45,886 bases of DNA from Geobacteraceae bacterium (lineage in GTDB: Bacteria; Desulfobacterota; Desulfuromonadia; Geobacterales; Pseudopelobacteraceae). The position numbers were made by a program, and so were the translations under genes. Positions 26,034-34,963 of the stretch are shown here, piece after piece (position 1 is the stretch's first letter; the number at the start of each line of letters is the position of its first letter). The stretch is from contig JANXZX010000191.1 of NCBI GenBank assembly GCA_025355325.1, positions 1-45,886 on the forward strand. Direction: 5' to 3'. The notes beneath the pieces are model-generated. The model made no database searches. It was given only the letters and a program-made list of their open reading frames with translations, and was not told the origin of the DNA.

Positions 26034-27353
26034 ATGCCTGAATCAAAGATCCATCTGAAGAAATACCGCTCGGCGATTACGTCCACAAAATCGGTCAGGC
26101 TTCATGGCAAAGTGACTCAGGTCGTCGGATTGGTGATTGAAGGATATTGTCCGGATACTTCCGTTGGTGCTATCTGTGAGATAAAGCCGATGGAAGGGGA
26201 GCCAATTCCGGCCGAGGTAGTTGGCTTTCGCAATAACAAAACACTGCTGATGCCGCTTGGTGAACTACGGGGGATTGGCCTTGACAGTTTGATTTCCGTC
26301 CGGCGCGATAATGCCACTCTTGGGGTAGGACCGCTCATGCTGGGTCGCGTTATTGACGGCCTGGGTAATCCGATCGACGATAAAGGCCCGATCCATACCG
26401 AGGAAGAATATCCGATCTATGCCCTGCCGGTGAATCCGATGTCACGTCCGCCGATCAGGAAACCTCTTGATCTGGGTATCCGCAGTATAAATGGCTTGCT
26501 TACCTGTGGGCAGGGGCAGCGGGTTGGCATAATGGCGGGATCCGGCGTAGGAAAATCTACCCTTCTCGGAATGATTGCCCGCTATACCGAAGCCGATGTG
26601 AATGTTATTGCTCTGATAGGTGAGCGTGGCCGCGAATTGCGGGAGTTTATTGAGAAGGATCTACAGGAACAAGGGCTGAAAAAATCCGTCGTGGTAGTGG
26701 CAACATCCGATCAACCCCCTCTGGTGAGGATGCGCGGCGCTTATATTGCGACTACGATAGCTGAGTACTTCAAAAATCAGGGGAAAAAAGTTCTGCTGAT
26801 GATGGACTCAGCGACCCGTTTCGCTATGGCGATGCGTGAAGTCGGCCTCGCTATTGGCGAACCCCCTACCACAAAGGGATATACCCCTTCTGTTTTTGCT
26901 GCGTTGCCGAAACTGCTCGAACGTACCGGCAATTTTCCTGAAGGGAGCATTACGGCGCTTTACGCCGTGCTGGTTGAGGGAGACGACTTCAATGAACCGA
27001 TTTCCGATGCCATGCGCAGTATTCTTGATGGGCATATTGTGTTGTCGCGTGATCTTGCGGCCCGCAATATCTATCCACCGATAGACGTTCTGGCGAGCGC
27101 CAGTCGTGTCATGAATGACGTAGCGGCGAGAGACCACATTGATGTTGCATCGAAATTCAAAGAAGTGCTGGCGACCTATCGCCAATCAGAGGATCTGATA
27201 AATATAGGCGCCTATAAATCAGGGAGCAATCCCGGCATAGATTATGCTGTAGCACATATTGATCAAATGCAGGCGTTCATGAAACAGGAAGTCCATGATC
27301 CGGTTATGCTGGAAGAAGCCGTACAGGTTTTGAAATCGATGTTTGCATCCTGA
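26034..27353 (+). CDS. fliI: Flagellum-specific ATPase FliI
   Basis: A 439-residue F1-type ATPase of the export apparatus. Walker A GSGVGKSTLL is present, followed by LIGERGRELREFIE, the Walker B region VLLMMDSATRFAMA and GYTPSVFAALPKLLERTGN, all diagnostic for FliI. It forms a hexamer under the export gate and, with FliH and FliJ, delivers substrates. It starts 17 bases after fliH with only a weak ribosome site. Confidence 0.97.
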   Translation: MPESKIHLKKYRSAITSTKSVRLHGKVTQVVGLVIEGYCPDTSVGAICEIKPMEGEPIPAEVVGFRNNKTLLMPLGELRGIGLDSLISVRRDNATLGVGPLMLGRVIDGLGNPIDDKGPIHTEEEYPIYALPVNPMSRPPIRKPLDLGIRSINGLLTCGQGQRVGIMAGSGVGKSTLLGMIARYTEADVNVIALIGERGRELREFIEKDLQEQGLKKSVVVVATSDQPPLVRMRGAYIATTIAEYFKNQGKKVLLMMDSATRFAMAMREVGLAIGEPPTTKGYTPSVFAALPKLLERTGNFPEGSITALYAVLVEGDDFNEPISDAMRSILDGHIVLSRDLAARNIYPPIDVLASASRVMNDVAARDHIDVASKFKEVLATYRQSEDLINIGAYKSGSNPGIDYAVAHIDQMQAFMKQEVHDPVMLEEAVQVLKSMFAS

Positions 27354-27383
27354 TTCTGACTGATTGTCGGGGAGTAACAGGCG

Positions 27384-27827
27384 ATGGCTGGCAAGACATT
27401 TGAACTGGAACGAGTATTGATCTATCGCCGCGATATGGAGAAACTCCGCAAGCAGGAGTTGGCAGCGGCAAAACAGAGACTTGAACAGGCCAATCTTGAT
27501 TTGGAGCGTGAAGAGGAACTGGTTGAATTATTATCTCAAGAATTCCAAAAGTCCCAGCAGGATATCGGCAGTATTGATGAAATGCGGATGTATTCGGTTT
27601 TTTTTGCCCGCAAGCGTGACGAGATAAACCAGCAAAAGGAACGGATAAAGGATCTTGATCGAATCATGAATGAAAAAAGAGAGGACTTAATGGAAGCAAG
27701 TAAGGATAAAAAGGTCCTTGAGTCCTTAAAAGTGAAAAAGGCAGAAGAATTTCGCACGGAGATGGCTGCCAAGGAACGGAAATTTCTTGATGAGATTTCC
27801 ATTCAGAAGAAGGTTAACGCGACGTGA
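27384..27827 (+). CDS. fliJ: Flagellar export protein FliJ
   Basis: A 147-residue, almost wholly coiled-coil protein (residues about 10-140). FELERVLIYRRDMEKLRKQE and RMYSVFFARKRDEINQQKE match the FliJ family. FliJ sits in the centre of the FliI ring and activates the export gate. Its stop overlaps the GTG start of the next gene by four bases. Confidence 0.88.
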   Translation: MAGKTFELERVLIYRRDMEKLRKQELAAAKQRLEQANLDLEREEELVELLSQEFQKSQQDIGSIDEMRMYSVFFARKRDEINQQKERIKDLDRIMNEKREDLMEASKDKKVLESLKVKKAEEFRTEMAAKERKFLDEISIQKKVNAT

Positions 27828-28399
27828 ATCTTAAACGAACATTGATAGTGTCATTTTTATTCGGGACCATGCTCTTTCTGTCTCAGAATCGGCTCACTGT
27901 TGTTGCTGCCAACGCAGCAGCCCCAAAAGAGGCCGCGCCCAAAGCTCCGGCAGATGGCAGTAAAGAAAATTCATCGACGAGTCAGCAGCCGCTCAATGCG
28001 ACTCGTGCCGCGCGAGAAGAAAAAGCTCTTCAGGATGCCCGCCGACAGCAGCTGACCGAGAGAGAAGCCGCTTTGGCCGCCAAGGAGCAGGAACTCAGTA
28101 AATTGAGCGCAAAAATAGAAGCACAGATAAAAGCTCTCGAAGACAGCAAAAAGAGAATCGATGACTCTCTGAAAGCCAGGTCAGAAGCACAGAAAAAAGT
28201 GCAGGATGAAAAGATACAGAAAATGGTCAAGCTTTTTAAGACCATGAGAAGCGAGCAGGCCGGCAAGATGATTGATTCGCTGAAGGAAGATCTTGCCCTT
28301 TCGCTCTTAAGCAGAATGGACACCAAGACCGTCGCTAAGCTGGCTCCTTTTATCAGCCAGCCGCGGGTTGTTAAATGGGTGACTGACAACCTACAGTAA
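27824..28399 (+). CDS. MotE/MgtE-N-like flagellar-associated protein
   Basis: A 191-residue protein with a signal peptide or membrane anchor at about residues 5-28 (LIVSFLFGTMLFLSQN), an Ala/Pro/Ser-rich linker, a long coiled coil at about 65-135 and a C-terminal MgtE-intracellular-N-like helical domain (TMRSEQAGKMIDSLKEDLAL, LLSRMDTKTVAKLAPFI). The layout is that of MotE-like proteins, which in other bacteria act as periplasmic chaperones or partners of the motor. GTG start overlapping the fliJ stop (GTGA). Its position between fliJ and fliK is common in delta-type flagellar operons. Confidence 0.75.
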   Translation: MNLKRTLIVSFLFGTMLFLSQNRLTVVAANAAAPKEAAPKAPADGSKENSSTSQQPLNATRAAREEKALQDARRQQLTEREAALAAKEQELSKLSAKIEAQIKALEDSKKRIDDSLKARSEAQKKVQDEKIQKMVKLFKTMRSEQAGKMIDSLKEDLALSLLSRMDTKTVAKLAPFISQPRVVKWVTDNLQ

Positions 28400-28412
28400 G
28401 CAATGACAACGA

Positions 28413-28447
28413 TTTTATGGACAGCAGTTCTCGTCCACTCCATAAAA
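28413..28447 (+). other. RNA hairpin between the MotE-like gene and fliK
   Basis: ttttatgga (28413-28421) pairs perfectly with tccataaaa (28439-28447); the inner bases ggac/gtcc can extend it or compete. No T run follows on the plus strand, so it is not a good terminator for the operon; it may be a processing or stability element. Confidence 0.4.
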
Positions 28448-28475
28448 AATTCAACAGAGAGGAGGTGAGAAATTA

Positions 28476-30401
28476 ATGACTAATGGACAAATTAATGCCG
28501 TATCAGTGCAGTCGGTAATACCGTTTGACCCTCAGGAACAGGCAGGATCCGTTGCGGCAACAGTGAACGGTGAGCAAAAAAACGGAGGGAATTTTGATGG
28601 GTTGCTGCGTGGGATTCAGAATCATACGCACGCAAAGATCACGTCCGGCAACGGACAAGCGGAGCAAACTCAGTCCCTGAATGGAACTGATCAGTTAGCC
28701 GGTGCTATTGTAATTGAGCAGCAAATCGTTGACCTGCTGGCAGTATTACAGACACCACCAGAAAGCACCCAGGCAGCGGGCTCCTCAACATTGCCGAAAA
28801 ACCCGGAAAGTGCTGATCTCGCAGATACCGGGAAAAAAGGTGACGAACCATCCAACATCGCATCTCTGATGGCGCTGGCTGGTTATTTACAACCCGGCAG
28901 AATGCCGGAGATCAAGATTGCTGTTGCCGGGCTACAGAATGGAGCCACAACATCTGAACAACCTGCTGAAGATACGCTGATGCAACCCGTTCCAGTTAAT
29001 GCAACTGCACGTGGTACGGAAGTAGTATTGAATGCAGTTGAAGGCCATATTCCAAAAGATATGGGCGAAAAGGCAGCGTCTGATCAGCCTGCGATTGTTT
29101 CTGTTGAACCAGTTGAAGGTCTCGTGAAGCAGTTTGCCACAGCGGCAGATCTATCTGCATCTGTAACGCAGCCTAAAAAGCCGGAACAGACGACCTTATT
29201 GGCTGTCCTGCCGGAAAAGACTCCGAATAAGCAGAAAATTACCGTTTCTACGGCGCCTACGGACAATCATCTGCAAAACGCATCATCAGCTGCAGAACGC
29301 AGTGGAGTTACTACCGTTACAGTTAATAAGATACAAATGGAGCATCCAATAGCCGAGCAGGCACTGTATGTGGCAACGAAGGCAAACCTGCTGTCACCGG
29401 CGGTACCGGCTGTTGTTCTGCCGGAAGTCGCGGCAAAGCCGGCTGAAGCCGATATTCCTGAAATATCTTCTGCGGAAGCCCGGCAAAAAGCTTTAACCGT
29501 ACCTCAGAACGAGGTAACCACTGTTCCAACAATGAAGAAACAACCCGAGCAGATGGCGGCAAAGCCGGCAGTTGCAGAAATGGTTGCCGCTCAGCAGGTT
29601 GCGTCAGTAGCTGCTTTGGCAGGCATTCGTACAGCGGAGCAGGCACTTGAGACACATAGTGCCCGGCAACAGGTTGCTCTTGAACAGCACGCAGAAAACA
29701 ATCGAAAAGAAAGTACTCAAAGCAGTGTCAAAGAAATGGCAGAGGCCTTTAAGACTACTGCTTCCACGGCAGAATCCATGTCGAATCTGGACGTTTCACT
29801 CGGTAGTGACGGTAATCAAGGGCAGTCAGATCTTGCCTCAAACAACCAAATGTTTGATCAGCAGATACGAGCACACGCAGGTTCCGGACAACAGAATATC
29901 TCGTCACCCTCGGCAAAGCCGGTTTTTCCCGAACTTGCCCGGCAGGACATTCCGGAACAGCAGATCATGCAGCAGATGAAGGAACGCCTGGTGCAACACG
30001 ACGTAAAACCGGGAAATCAGCAGATCACGCTGACTTTGTCACCGGACAGCCTCGGTGAACTAAAAATGAACCTGAATCTTCAGGGACAAAAGCTTTCCGT
30101 TGAAATTATTACGGAGAACAGAGCCGTACGTGATGTTATTGTTCAGCACACGGATGCGCTCAAGGAATCGTTGGCACGTCAGAATATCACGATGGAGTCA
30201 TTCGATGTTACCACCGGCGGAAAAGGCTCAGGCAACACCGGACAGAACCAGCATGCCTGGCGGGAACTGGCGAAACAACAGCAACAACAGCAGTTTTTGA
30301 CATCAGCGCGCGGCTATCTCACCGCTCAGGCTGATCTGCCTTCTGGTCATGCAGTGTACCGGAAGCAACATGGGCAATCGATGCTCGACATTCATTATTA
30401 A
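28476..30401 (+). CDS. fliK: Flagellar hook-length control protein FliK
   Basis: A 641-residue exported ruler. The long N-terminal part is low-complexity, rich in Ala, Pro, Gln and Thr, as in ruler proteins. The conserved FliK C-terminal domain is at about residues 495-590: QQITLTLSPDSLGELKMNLN, then LSVEIITENRAVRDVIVQH and LKESLARQNITMESFDV. It measures the hook and tells FlhB to switch to late substrates. A very strong AGGAGGTGAG site precedes the ATG. It is the second FliK-like protein in the window and the one in the standard position before flgD. Confidence 0.92.
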   Translation: MTNGQINAVSVQSVIPFDPQEQAGSVAATVNGEQKNGGNFDGLLRGIQNHTHAKITSGNGQAEQTQSLNGTDQLAGAIVIEQQIVDLLAVLQTPPESTQAAGSSTLPKNPESADLADTGKKGDEPSNIASLMALAGYLQPGRMPEIKIAVAGLQNGATTSEQPAEDTLMQPVPVNATARGTEVVLNAVEGHIPKDMGEKAASDQPAIVSVEPVEGLVKQFATAADLSASVTQPKKPEQTTLLAVLPEKTPNKQKITVSTAPTDNHLQNASSAAERSGVTTVTVNKIQMEHPIAEQALYVATKANLLSPAVPAVVLPEVAAKPAEADIPEISSAEARQKALTVPQNEVTTVPTMKKQPEQMAAKPAVAEMVAAQQVASVAALAGIRTAEQALETHSARQQVALEQHAENNRKESTQSSVKEMAEAFKTTASTAESMSNLDVSLGSDGNQGQSDLASNNQMFDQQIRAHAGSGQQNISSPSAKPVFPELARQDIPEQQIMQQMKERLVQHDVKPGNQQITLTLSPDSLGELKMNLNLQGQKLSVEIITENRAVRDVIVQHTDALKESLARQNITMESFDVTTGGKGSGNTGQNQHAWRELAKQQQQQQFLTSARGYLTAQADLPSGHAVYRKQHGQSMLDIHY

Positions 30402-30414
30402 TTCGAGGTGAAAC

Positions 30415-31074
30415 ATGGTAAGTACCGTTACCGCAACAACCGATACAACCGCAGCGTCAGCCGCCATGAAAAAATCACTTGGAATGAACAAGGATGATTT
30501 CATGAAGCTGTTCATTGCTCAACTTCAGTACCAGGACCCTTTAAAGCCGCAGGACCCGTCTGCCATGCTGGATCAGCTATCGCAGCTTTCTCTGGTTGAG
30601 CAGTCATACAACAGCAATACATCACTTAACAACTTGTTGGCAGCACAAAACAACGCTATCAGCCTGACAGCCGTATCGTTCATCGGCAAGGACGTCAAGG
30701 CAAACGGCAACTCCGCCACTTTCGACGGCAGCACTTCAACATCTCTGGAGTTTAGTTTACCGCTATCGGCATCATCTGCACAGATTTCAATACTTGATGG
30801 AGCGGGCAGAACCGTCCGAACTGCCACTCTTGGATCTTGTAATGCGGGTGACAACAGTTTTACCTGGGATGGCCGCGATAGCAGCGGCGCACTACTACCT
30901 GCCGGGGCATATACATTTGGCATTGCTGCTACCGCAGCAAATGGCGCTTCTATCTCGGCAACGACCTACACAACGGGACGAATCGACGGCATCGATCTTT
31001 CCGGCACTACGCCACGCCTGACTATAGGCGCATCTTCCGTAGCTCTGGGTGATGTCATCGGTATGGGGGTGTAG
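30415..31074 (+). CDS. flgD: Hook assembly cap protein FlgD
   Basis: A 219-residue scaffold that caps the growing hook. The conserved N-terminal motif is complete: KDDFMKLFIAQLQYQDPLKP, followed by LDQLSQLSLVEQ. A FlgD-type Ig-like domain is at about 110-175 (GAGRTVRTATLG, FTWDGRDSSGALLPAG). GAGGTG lies upstream of the ATG. It follows fliK after 13 bases and precedes the small flagellar operon protein by one base. Confidence 0.94.
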   Translation: MVSTVTATTDTTAASAAMKKSLGMNKDDFMKLFIAQLQYQDPLKPQDPSAMLDQLSQLSLVEQSYNSNTSLNNLLAAQNNAISLTAVSFIGKDVKANGNSATFDGSTSTSLEFSLPLSASSAQISILDGAGRTVRTATLGSCNAGDNSFTWDGRDSSGALLPAGAYTFGIAATAANGASISATTYTTGRIDGIDLSGTTPRLTIGASSVALGDVIGMGV

Positions 31075-31075
31075 C

Positions 31076-31462
31076 ATGATTGACCAGATATTTTTACCGA
31101 ATCCGATTCAACCGGGCAGAATCGACCGACCGCAGCAGCAGAAACCGACATCCGGTCAAACTTCTGACTCGCCGTTTGCCCGGGTTCTGGACCAAAAGCT
31201 TCCCGCACAGGGGGTCAAGTTTTCACAGCACGCTCAGGATCGACTCAAGGCACGCAACATTACCTTTTCCGCCGCAGAACTTGCCAATCTTGAAGGCGCC
31301 GTCAACAGTGTGGCACAAAAAGGTGGTAAGGAATCTCTGGTTATGATGGGTGATTCGGCACTGGTTGTCAGTGTCAAAAACCGTACCGTGGTTACTGCCA
31401 TGGACCGGACTCAAATGAAGGGCAATGTTTTTACCAACATCGACTCAGCGGTAATTATTTAA
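31076..31462 (+). CDS. Flagellar operon protein of the TIGR02530 type
   Basis: A 128-residue cytoplasmic protein. FSQHAQDRLKARNITFSAAE and LVMMGDSALVVSVKNRTVVTA are the conserved parts of a small family that I know only as flagellar operon proteins found between flgD and flgE; its function is unknown. The ATG at 31076 (MIDQIFLPNP), one base after the flgD stop, is preferred over the frame start at 31049, which lies inside flgD. A GGGGGTG stretch serves as ribosome site. A structured leader separates it from flgE. Confidence 0.82.
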   Translation: MIDQIFLPNPIQPGRIDRPQQQKPTSGQTSDSPFARVLDQKLPAQGVKFSQHAQDRLKARNITFSAAELANLEGAVNSVAQKGGKESLVMMGDSALVVSVKNRTVVTAMDRTQMKGNVFTNIDSAVII

Positions 31463-31472
31463 CAACGCAACA

Positions 31473-31524
31473 GGGCTGGTCCTCCGAGAGGAAGCCCCGA
31501 AACGCCGACCGATTGACGCGTTTC
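31473..31524 (+). other. Two-hairpin leader upstream of flgE
   Basis: Hairpin one: gggct (31473-31477) and tcctc (31480-31484) pair with gagga (31488-31492) and agccc (31493-31497) around loop cga, with a two-base bulge. Hairpin two: gaaacgc (31499-31505) pairs with gcgtttc (31518-31524). The flgE ribosome site AAGGAGG follows. It has a faint look of a cyclic-di-GMP-I riboswitch start (CAACAGGGC) but lacks the rest of that consensus, so no riboswitch is called. Confidence 0.5.
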
Positions 31525-31563
31525 ACGAAATTCAACTCTCACACTTAACAAGGAGGCAACACA

Positions 31564-33225
31564 ATGAGTTTAACATCCGCAATGTTTTCCGGCGTATCCG
31601 GACTTTTGGGCAATGCAGAAGGCATCAACGTCATCGGCAACAATCTCGCCAACGTAAACACGGTTGGCTTTAAAGACAGTCGCGTACTCTTTTCTGATGT
31701 GCTATCCGCCAATATCGGCAACGGATCACAGGTTGGTAAAGGTACCCAGATTCAGAGAGTCGACAACCTGTTTAGCCAGGGTACTTTTGAAACAACGACC
31801 AGTGTCACTGACCTGGCAATTCAGGGTAACAGCTTTTTTGCAGTTATGGATCCCAATGCAACTGCTCCCGTCAATCAAAATAGTGCCATGTTGACCAGAG
31901 CAGGGGCCTTTCGTCTGGATAGCAACCTGACTCTGGTGAATGCAGACGGCTACCAGGTACTGGATACTGCGGGAAATCCGATAAAATTCAGCGACAACGC
32001 TGCTGCTATTTCAGCCCTTAACACGGCTCTCGCTGCCCAGGCTGCTATACCGGCTGCCACTATAAATACTTTGGTAGCGGCTCAGGTTCCTCGTGCTACG
32101 ACATTTGCAAATGCAGTCCTAGCTGCGGCAGCAACTGCATACAGTACACAGGCAACCGCTATTGTAGGTTTCGGTCCGCCAGCTACCGGTGCAACCGCCT
32201 TTAATGCGGCTGCATTTGCAGCTGCAAATCCTGTAGCTCCAGCACTTCCTACAGCAAGTGCTGCAGAAGCAGCTGCCGCCTTTGCAATTCTAACAGCTGC
32301 CCAAACTGCCCAAACTGCTGCTGCAGCAGCAGCTCTCAATCCGACAGCGACCAACATATCCGCTGCTCAATCTGCATTCACTGCGCTGAACACCACAGCG
32401 AATACCAGTACGTTCACCTCCACGGCAATGGTTTCGGCCTTCAACACTTTCAAGACCTCGCTGACCGCAATGAATACGGCAATTAATACGAATGCCCCTA
32501 CAGGTGAAATCAATGCGGCACTCGCAATCCAGACGGCTGCCAATACAGCTCAGTCCGCAGCCACAACAGCTATTACAACTCCTAATGCTTCCACCCTTGC
32601 AGGAGTTCAATCTGCTTTTAATGCGTTGACCACCTTAACCAATAACAGCAGTTTTTCACCTGCCGCATTTGTTACACCTTATGTAGTATTCCAAGGTTTT
32701 CAGAATACAGCTAACACAGCAGTAAATGCCGCTATTACAACAGCTTCACCCGCAATTACGGCTGCTACCAACCAGCTGGCAGCCGCAAACGGCCTGGCTT
32801 TCGGCAAGATTACCAGTATTGATCCAAGCGGGTTAATTACCTATCTGGGAAAAGACGGTGTTACCCTGAACTATTATAATACTTCAGGAATGGTTGGCCT
32901 TTCTGCCAATGCTGCCAATGCTGCAACAGTACAGCGACTGGCTGTAGTGACGGTCGCAAATCCAAACGGCCTTGAAAAAGTCGGCGGTACACTGTTTAGA
33001 CCAACGACCGCTTCCGGAATTTCATCAAATGCATTTAGTTTGGCAAGCAACTCTGCAAATGGCAGCAGTGAAAAGATCCTCACCAATAATCTGGAGCAGA
33101 GCACCGTGGATATGGCTGCCCAATTCGTCAAGATGATCCTGACCCAGCGAGCTTATTCGGCCAACTCAAAGACCATCACGACGGCAGATGAAATGACGCA
33201 GGAAGTAATTAACCTCAAACGATAA
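31564..33225 (+). CDS. flgE: Flagellar hook protein FlgE with a long Ala/Thr-rich insertion
   Basis: A 553-residue hook subunit. The N-terminal FlgE signature is clear (GVSGLLGNAEGINVIGNNLA, NVNTVGFKDSRVLFSD) and so is the C-terminal one (NPNGLEKVGGTLFRPT, NNLEQSTVDMAAQFVKMILT, QRAYSANSKTITTADEM). Between about residues 140 and 410 lies an unusual stretch made mainly of Ala, Thr, Asn and Ser, with at least one internal repeat of about 80 residues (copies near 258 and 338). It replaces much of what is normally beta-rich hook surface domain. Strong AAGGAGG site before the ATG and a structured leader upstream. Confidence 0.9.
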   Translation: MSLTSAMFSGVSGLLGNAEGINVIGNNLANVNTVGFKDSRVLFSDVLSANIGNGSQVGKGTQIQRVDNLFSQGTFETTTSVTDLAIQGNSFFAVMDPNATAPVNQNSAMLTRAGAFRLDSNLTLVNADGYQVLDTAGNPIKFSDNAAAISALNTALAAQAAIPAATINTLVAAQVPRATTFANAVLAAAATAYSTQATAIVGFGPPATGATAFNAAAFAAANPVAPALPTASAAEAAAAFAILTAAQTAQTAAAAAALNPTATNISAAQSAFTALNTTANTSTFTSTAMVSAFNTFKTSLTAMNTAINTNAPTGEINAALAIQTAANTAQSAATTAITTPNASTLAGVQSAFNALTTLTNNSSFSPAAFVTPYVVFQGFQNTANTAVNAAITTASPAITAATNQLAAANGLAFGKITSIDPSGLITYLGKDGVTLNYYNTSGMVGLSANAANAATVQRLAVVTVANPNGLEKVGGTLFRPTTASGISSNAFSLASNSANGSSEKILTNNLEQSTVDMAAQFVKMILTQRAYSANSKTITTADEMTQEVINLKR

Positions 33226-33249
33226 TAGAAGCAGCTCATAAGTAAGACA

Positions 33250-33297
33250 GAGGCGGTTCCTGAACCAATAATTCAGGATCCGCCTCCGCAGGCTTTT
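33250..33297 (+). terminator. Probable terminator or attenuator after flgE
   Basis: A 15-bp stem with one mismatch pairs 33250-33264 (gaggcggttcctgaa) with 33272-33286 around a 7-base loop. A small overlapping hairpin gcct-ccgc-aggc (33282-33293) is followed directly by TTTT (33294-33297). It separates flgE from fliL and could end most hook-gene transcripts while letting some reach fliL. Confidence 0.6.
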
Positions 33298-33386
33298 AAA
33301 TGTTGCAAAAACAACTGATTCGTTTTACATAATGCAGTCAATAAATAATCCATTGAATTCATTATCCATTCGCGGAGGATTGGCAC

Positions 33387-33965
33387 ATGGCCAAAGACGA
33401 ACAGGCACCGACGGAAGCTGTAGAAGAAGGCGGCAGCAAAAAGAAGATGTTCATCATTATTGGCGCGGCGGTTGCCGTCGCACTGATTCTGGGAGTTGTT
33501 GCCTTCATGATGATGGGTAGTGGCGACAAAAAAACAAAAAAAGAGGGTGACGCGGCGCAAGCCGAAGGCGCAGCAGCTGGCGGCCATGGTGCTCCGGCAG
33601 CGGCCCCTGCGGCTGGCGGTCATGGCGGCGCTCCGGCGGCAGCTGGCGCGGCGGCAGGCCCTGCAGCAAACATATTTCCGCTGGACCCTTTCATCGTAAA
33701 TATTTATGACGGTCAGGAACTGCGCTATCTCAAGGTAAAGATTGAGTTGGAAATGGTAAGTCCGGCCATAAAAGCTGAAATTGACGGGAAGATTGCTCCG
33801 ATTCGTGATTCTATCCTGATCTTACTCAGTGCAAAAACACTTCGTGATATTGAGGATGTTCAGGGGAAGAACGCACTCAAGGATGAAATACTCGGGGCAA
33901 TTAACAAAAGTATTCCTCCCGGCAAAATTGCCAAAATATATTTTACCGATTTTGTAGTTCAATAG
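33387..33965 (+). CDS. fliL: Flagellar basal body-associated protein FliL
   Basis: A 192-residue inner-membrane protein: a short cytoplasmic N-terminus, one transmembrane helix at about 21-43 (FIIIGAAVAVALILGVVAFM), a low-complexity Gly/Ala/His/Pro linker at about 52-92 (AAAGGHGAPAAAP), then the periplasmic FliL domain (FPLDPFIVNIYDGQELRYLK, ILLSAKTLRDIEDVQG). It supports the stator around the motor. GGAGG lies upstream of the ATG. First gene of the fliLMNOPQR-flhB part, after the probable terminator. Confidence 0.9.
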   Translation: MAKDEQAPTEAVEEGGSKKKMFIIIGAAVAVALILGVVAFMMMGSGDKKTKKEGDAAQAEGAAAGGHGAPAAAPAAGGHGGAPAAAGAAAGPAANIFPLDPFIVNIYDGQELRYLKVKIELEMVSPAIKAEIDGKIAPIRDSILILLSAKTLRDIEDVQGKNALKDEILGAINKSIPPGKIAKIYFTDFVVQ

Positions 33966-33973
33966 GTACCGCA

Positions 33974-34954
33974 GTGGCTGCAATGGAAAAGATCCTTACA
34001 AAAGCCGAAATCGAAGCGCTGCTTAATGCAGTCTTTGAAGGTCGCATAGAGCCCGAAAAGGAACTCTCGAAAGCGGAGGGGGCCGTTGAAGTATATGATC
34101 TGGTTAATGCGGATTCCCACAAGGGCTTTGTTCCGAATCTGGACATAATTTATGACAGCTTTATCCGCTACAACCGCGTCACTCTTTCCAATCGCCTGCG
34201 CAAATCAGTCGAAATTAAAAAGATCGGCGCGCGTTCCTACAAGTTTGATGACTTTCTCCAGACGCTGCCATCACCTGCCTGCATGGGCATTTTTAAAATT
34301 GAACCACTCAAGGGTGCCGCGCTGATCTCTTTTGACAGTACCCTGGTACTGTCACTGGTAGACAGTCTTCTTGGAGGAACAGGCAACGCGAAGGTTTCCC
34401 TTGCAAACCGCATGTTCACCTCCATTGAAATGCGCCTGATGGAAAAAATTGTCGGCGATGCCCTGCAGGACCTGGAAAAAGCCTGGGCACCGCTATATGC
34501 AACCCACATGAGCCTGTTGCGTATGGAGATGAATCCACGTTTGGTAAACATCGTACCACCCGAGTATCAGATCGTAACAATGACACTCAAGATCCAGATT
34601 GATGATGTATCCGGCAATATGATGTTTGCCGTTCCGTTCATGACTATTGATCCGATTCGGGACAAACTCAAAACCGGTATGCAGTTTGACCTGATGGCTA
34701 TCGATCCGCAGTGGTCGTTCCGGCTCTCCTCTGAACTGATGGAAGCTCCGATGGAAACTACGGTAGAGATGGGCAATGCCAGCATTACCCTGCGAGAGTT
34801 GCTCGACCTGGCCCCGGGAGACACCATAATGCTTGACAAGGCATGTTCAAGTGAAATGATTGTTAAAGTTGAAGGAATACCCAAATATTTCGGTATTCCT
34901 GGTCAAACTCACGGCAACAAAGCAATTCAGATCAGCAAGATTTACAAGCATTAG
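33974..34954 (+). CDS. fliM: Flagellar motor switch protein FliM
   Basis: A 326-residue switch protein. The N-terminal CheY-P-binding peptide is ILTKAEIEALLNAVFEG, the central CheC-like domain includes DSLLGGTGNAKVS, and the C-terminal SpoA-type domain (about 245-325, VEMGNASITLRELLDLAPGD) binds FliN. The GTG at 33974 has AGG seven bases upstream; the ATG at 33983 (MEKILTK) is an alternative and closer to the usual family start. It follows fliL after 8 bases. Confidence 0.95.
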   Translation: MAAMEKILTKAEIEALLNAVFEGRIEPEKELSKAEGAVEVYDLVNADSHKGFVPNLDIIYDSFIRYNRVTLSNRLRKSVEIKKIGARSYKFDDFLQTLPSPACMGIFKIEPLKGAALISFDSTLVLSLVDSLLGGTGNAKVSLANRMFTSIEMRLMEKIVGDALQDLEKAWAPLYATHMSLLRMEMNPRLVNIVPPEYQIVTMTLKIQIDDVSGNMMFAVPFMTIDPIRDKLKTGMQFDLMAIDPQWSFRLSSELMEAPMETTVEMGNASITLRELLDLAPGDTIMLDKACSSEMIVKVEGIPKYFGIPGQTHGNKAIQISKIYKH

Positions 34955-34963
34955 GGGGCAATA

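Noticed and set aside
31463-31524. Cyclic-di-GMP-I riboswitch before flgE
   Set aside because: Only a short CAACAGGGC-like start resembles it; the conserved GGGACGCAAAGCC-type half and second stem are absent.
32298-32340. Frameshift-prone tandem cccaaactg repeats and GCT/GCA runs in flgE as a phase-variation tract
   Set aside because: Repeat units are multiples of three or nine bases, so slippage would change length but not switch the frame off.
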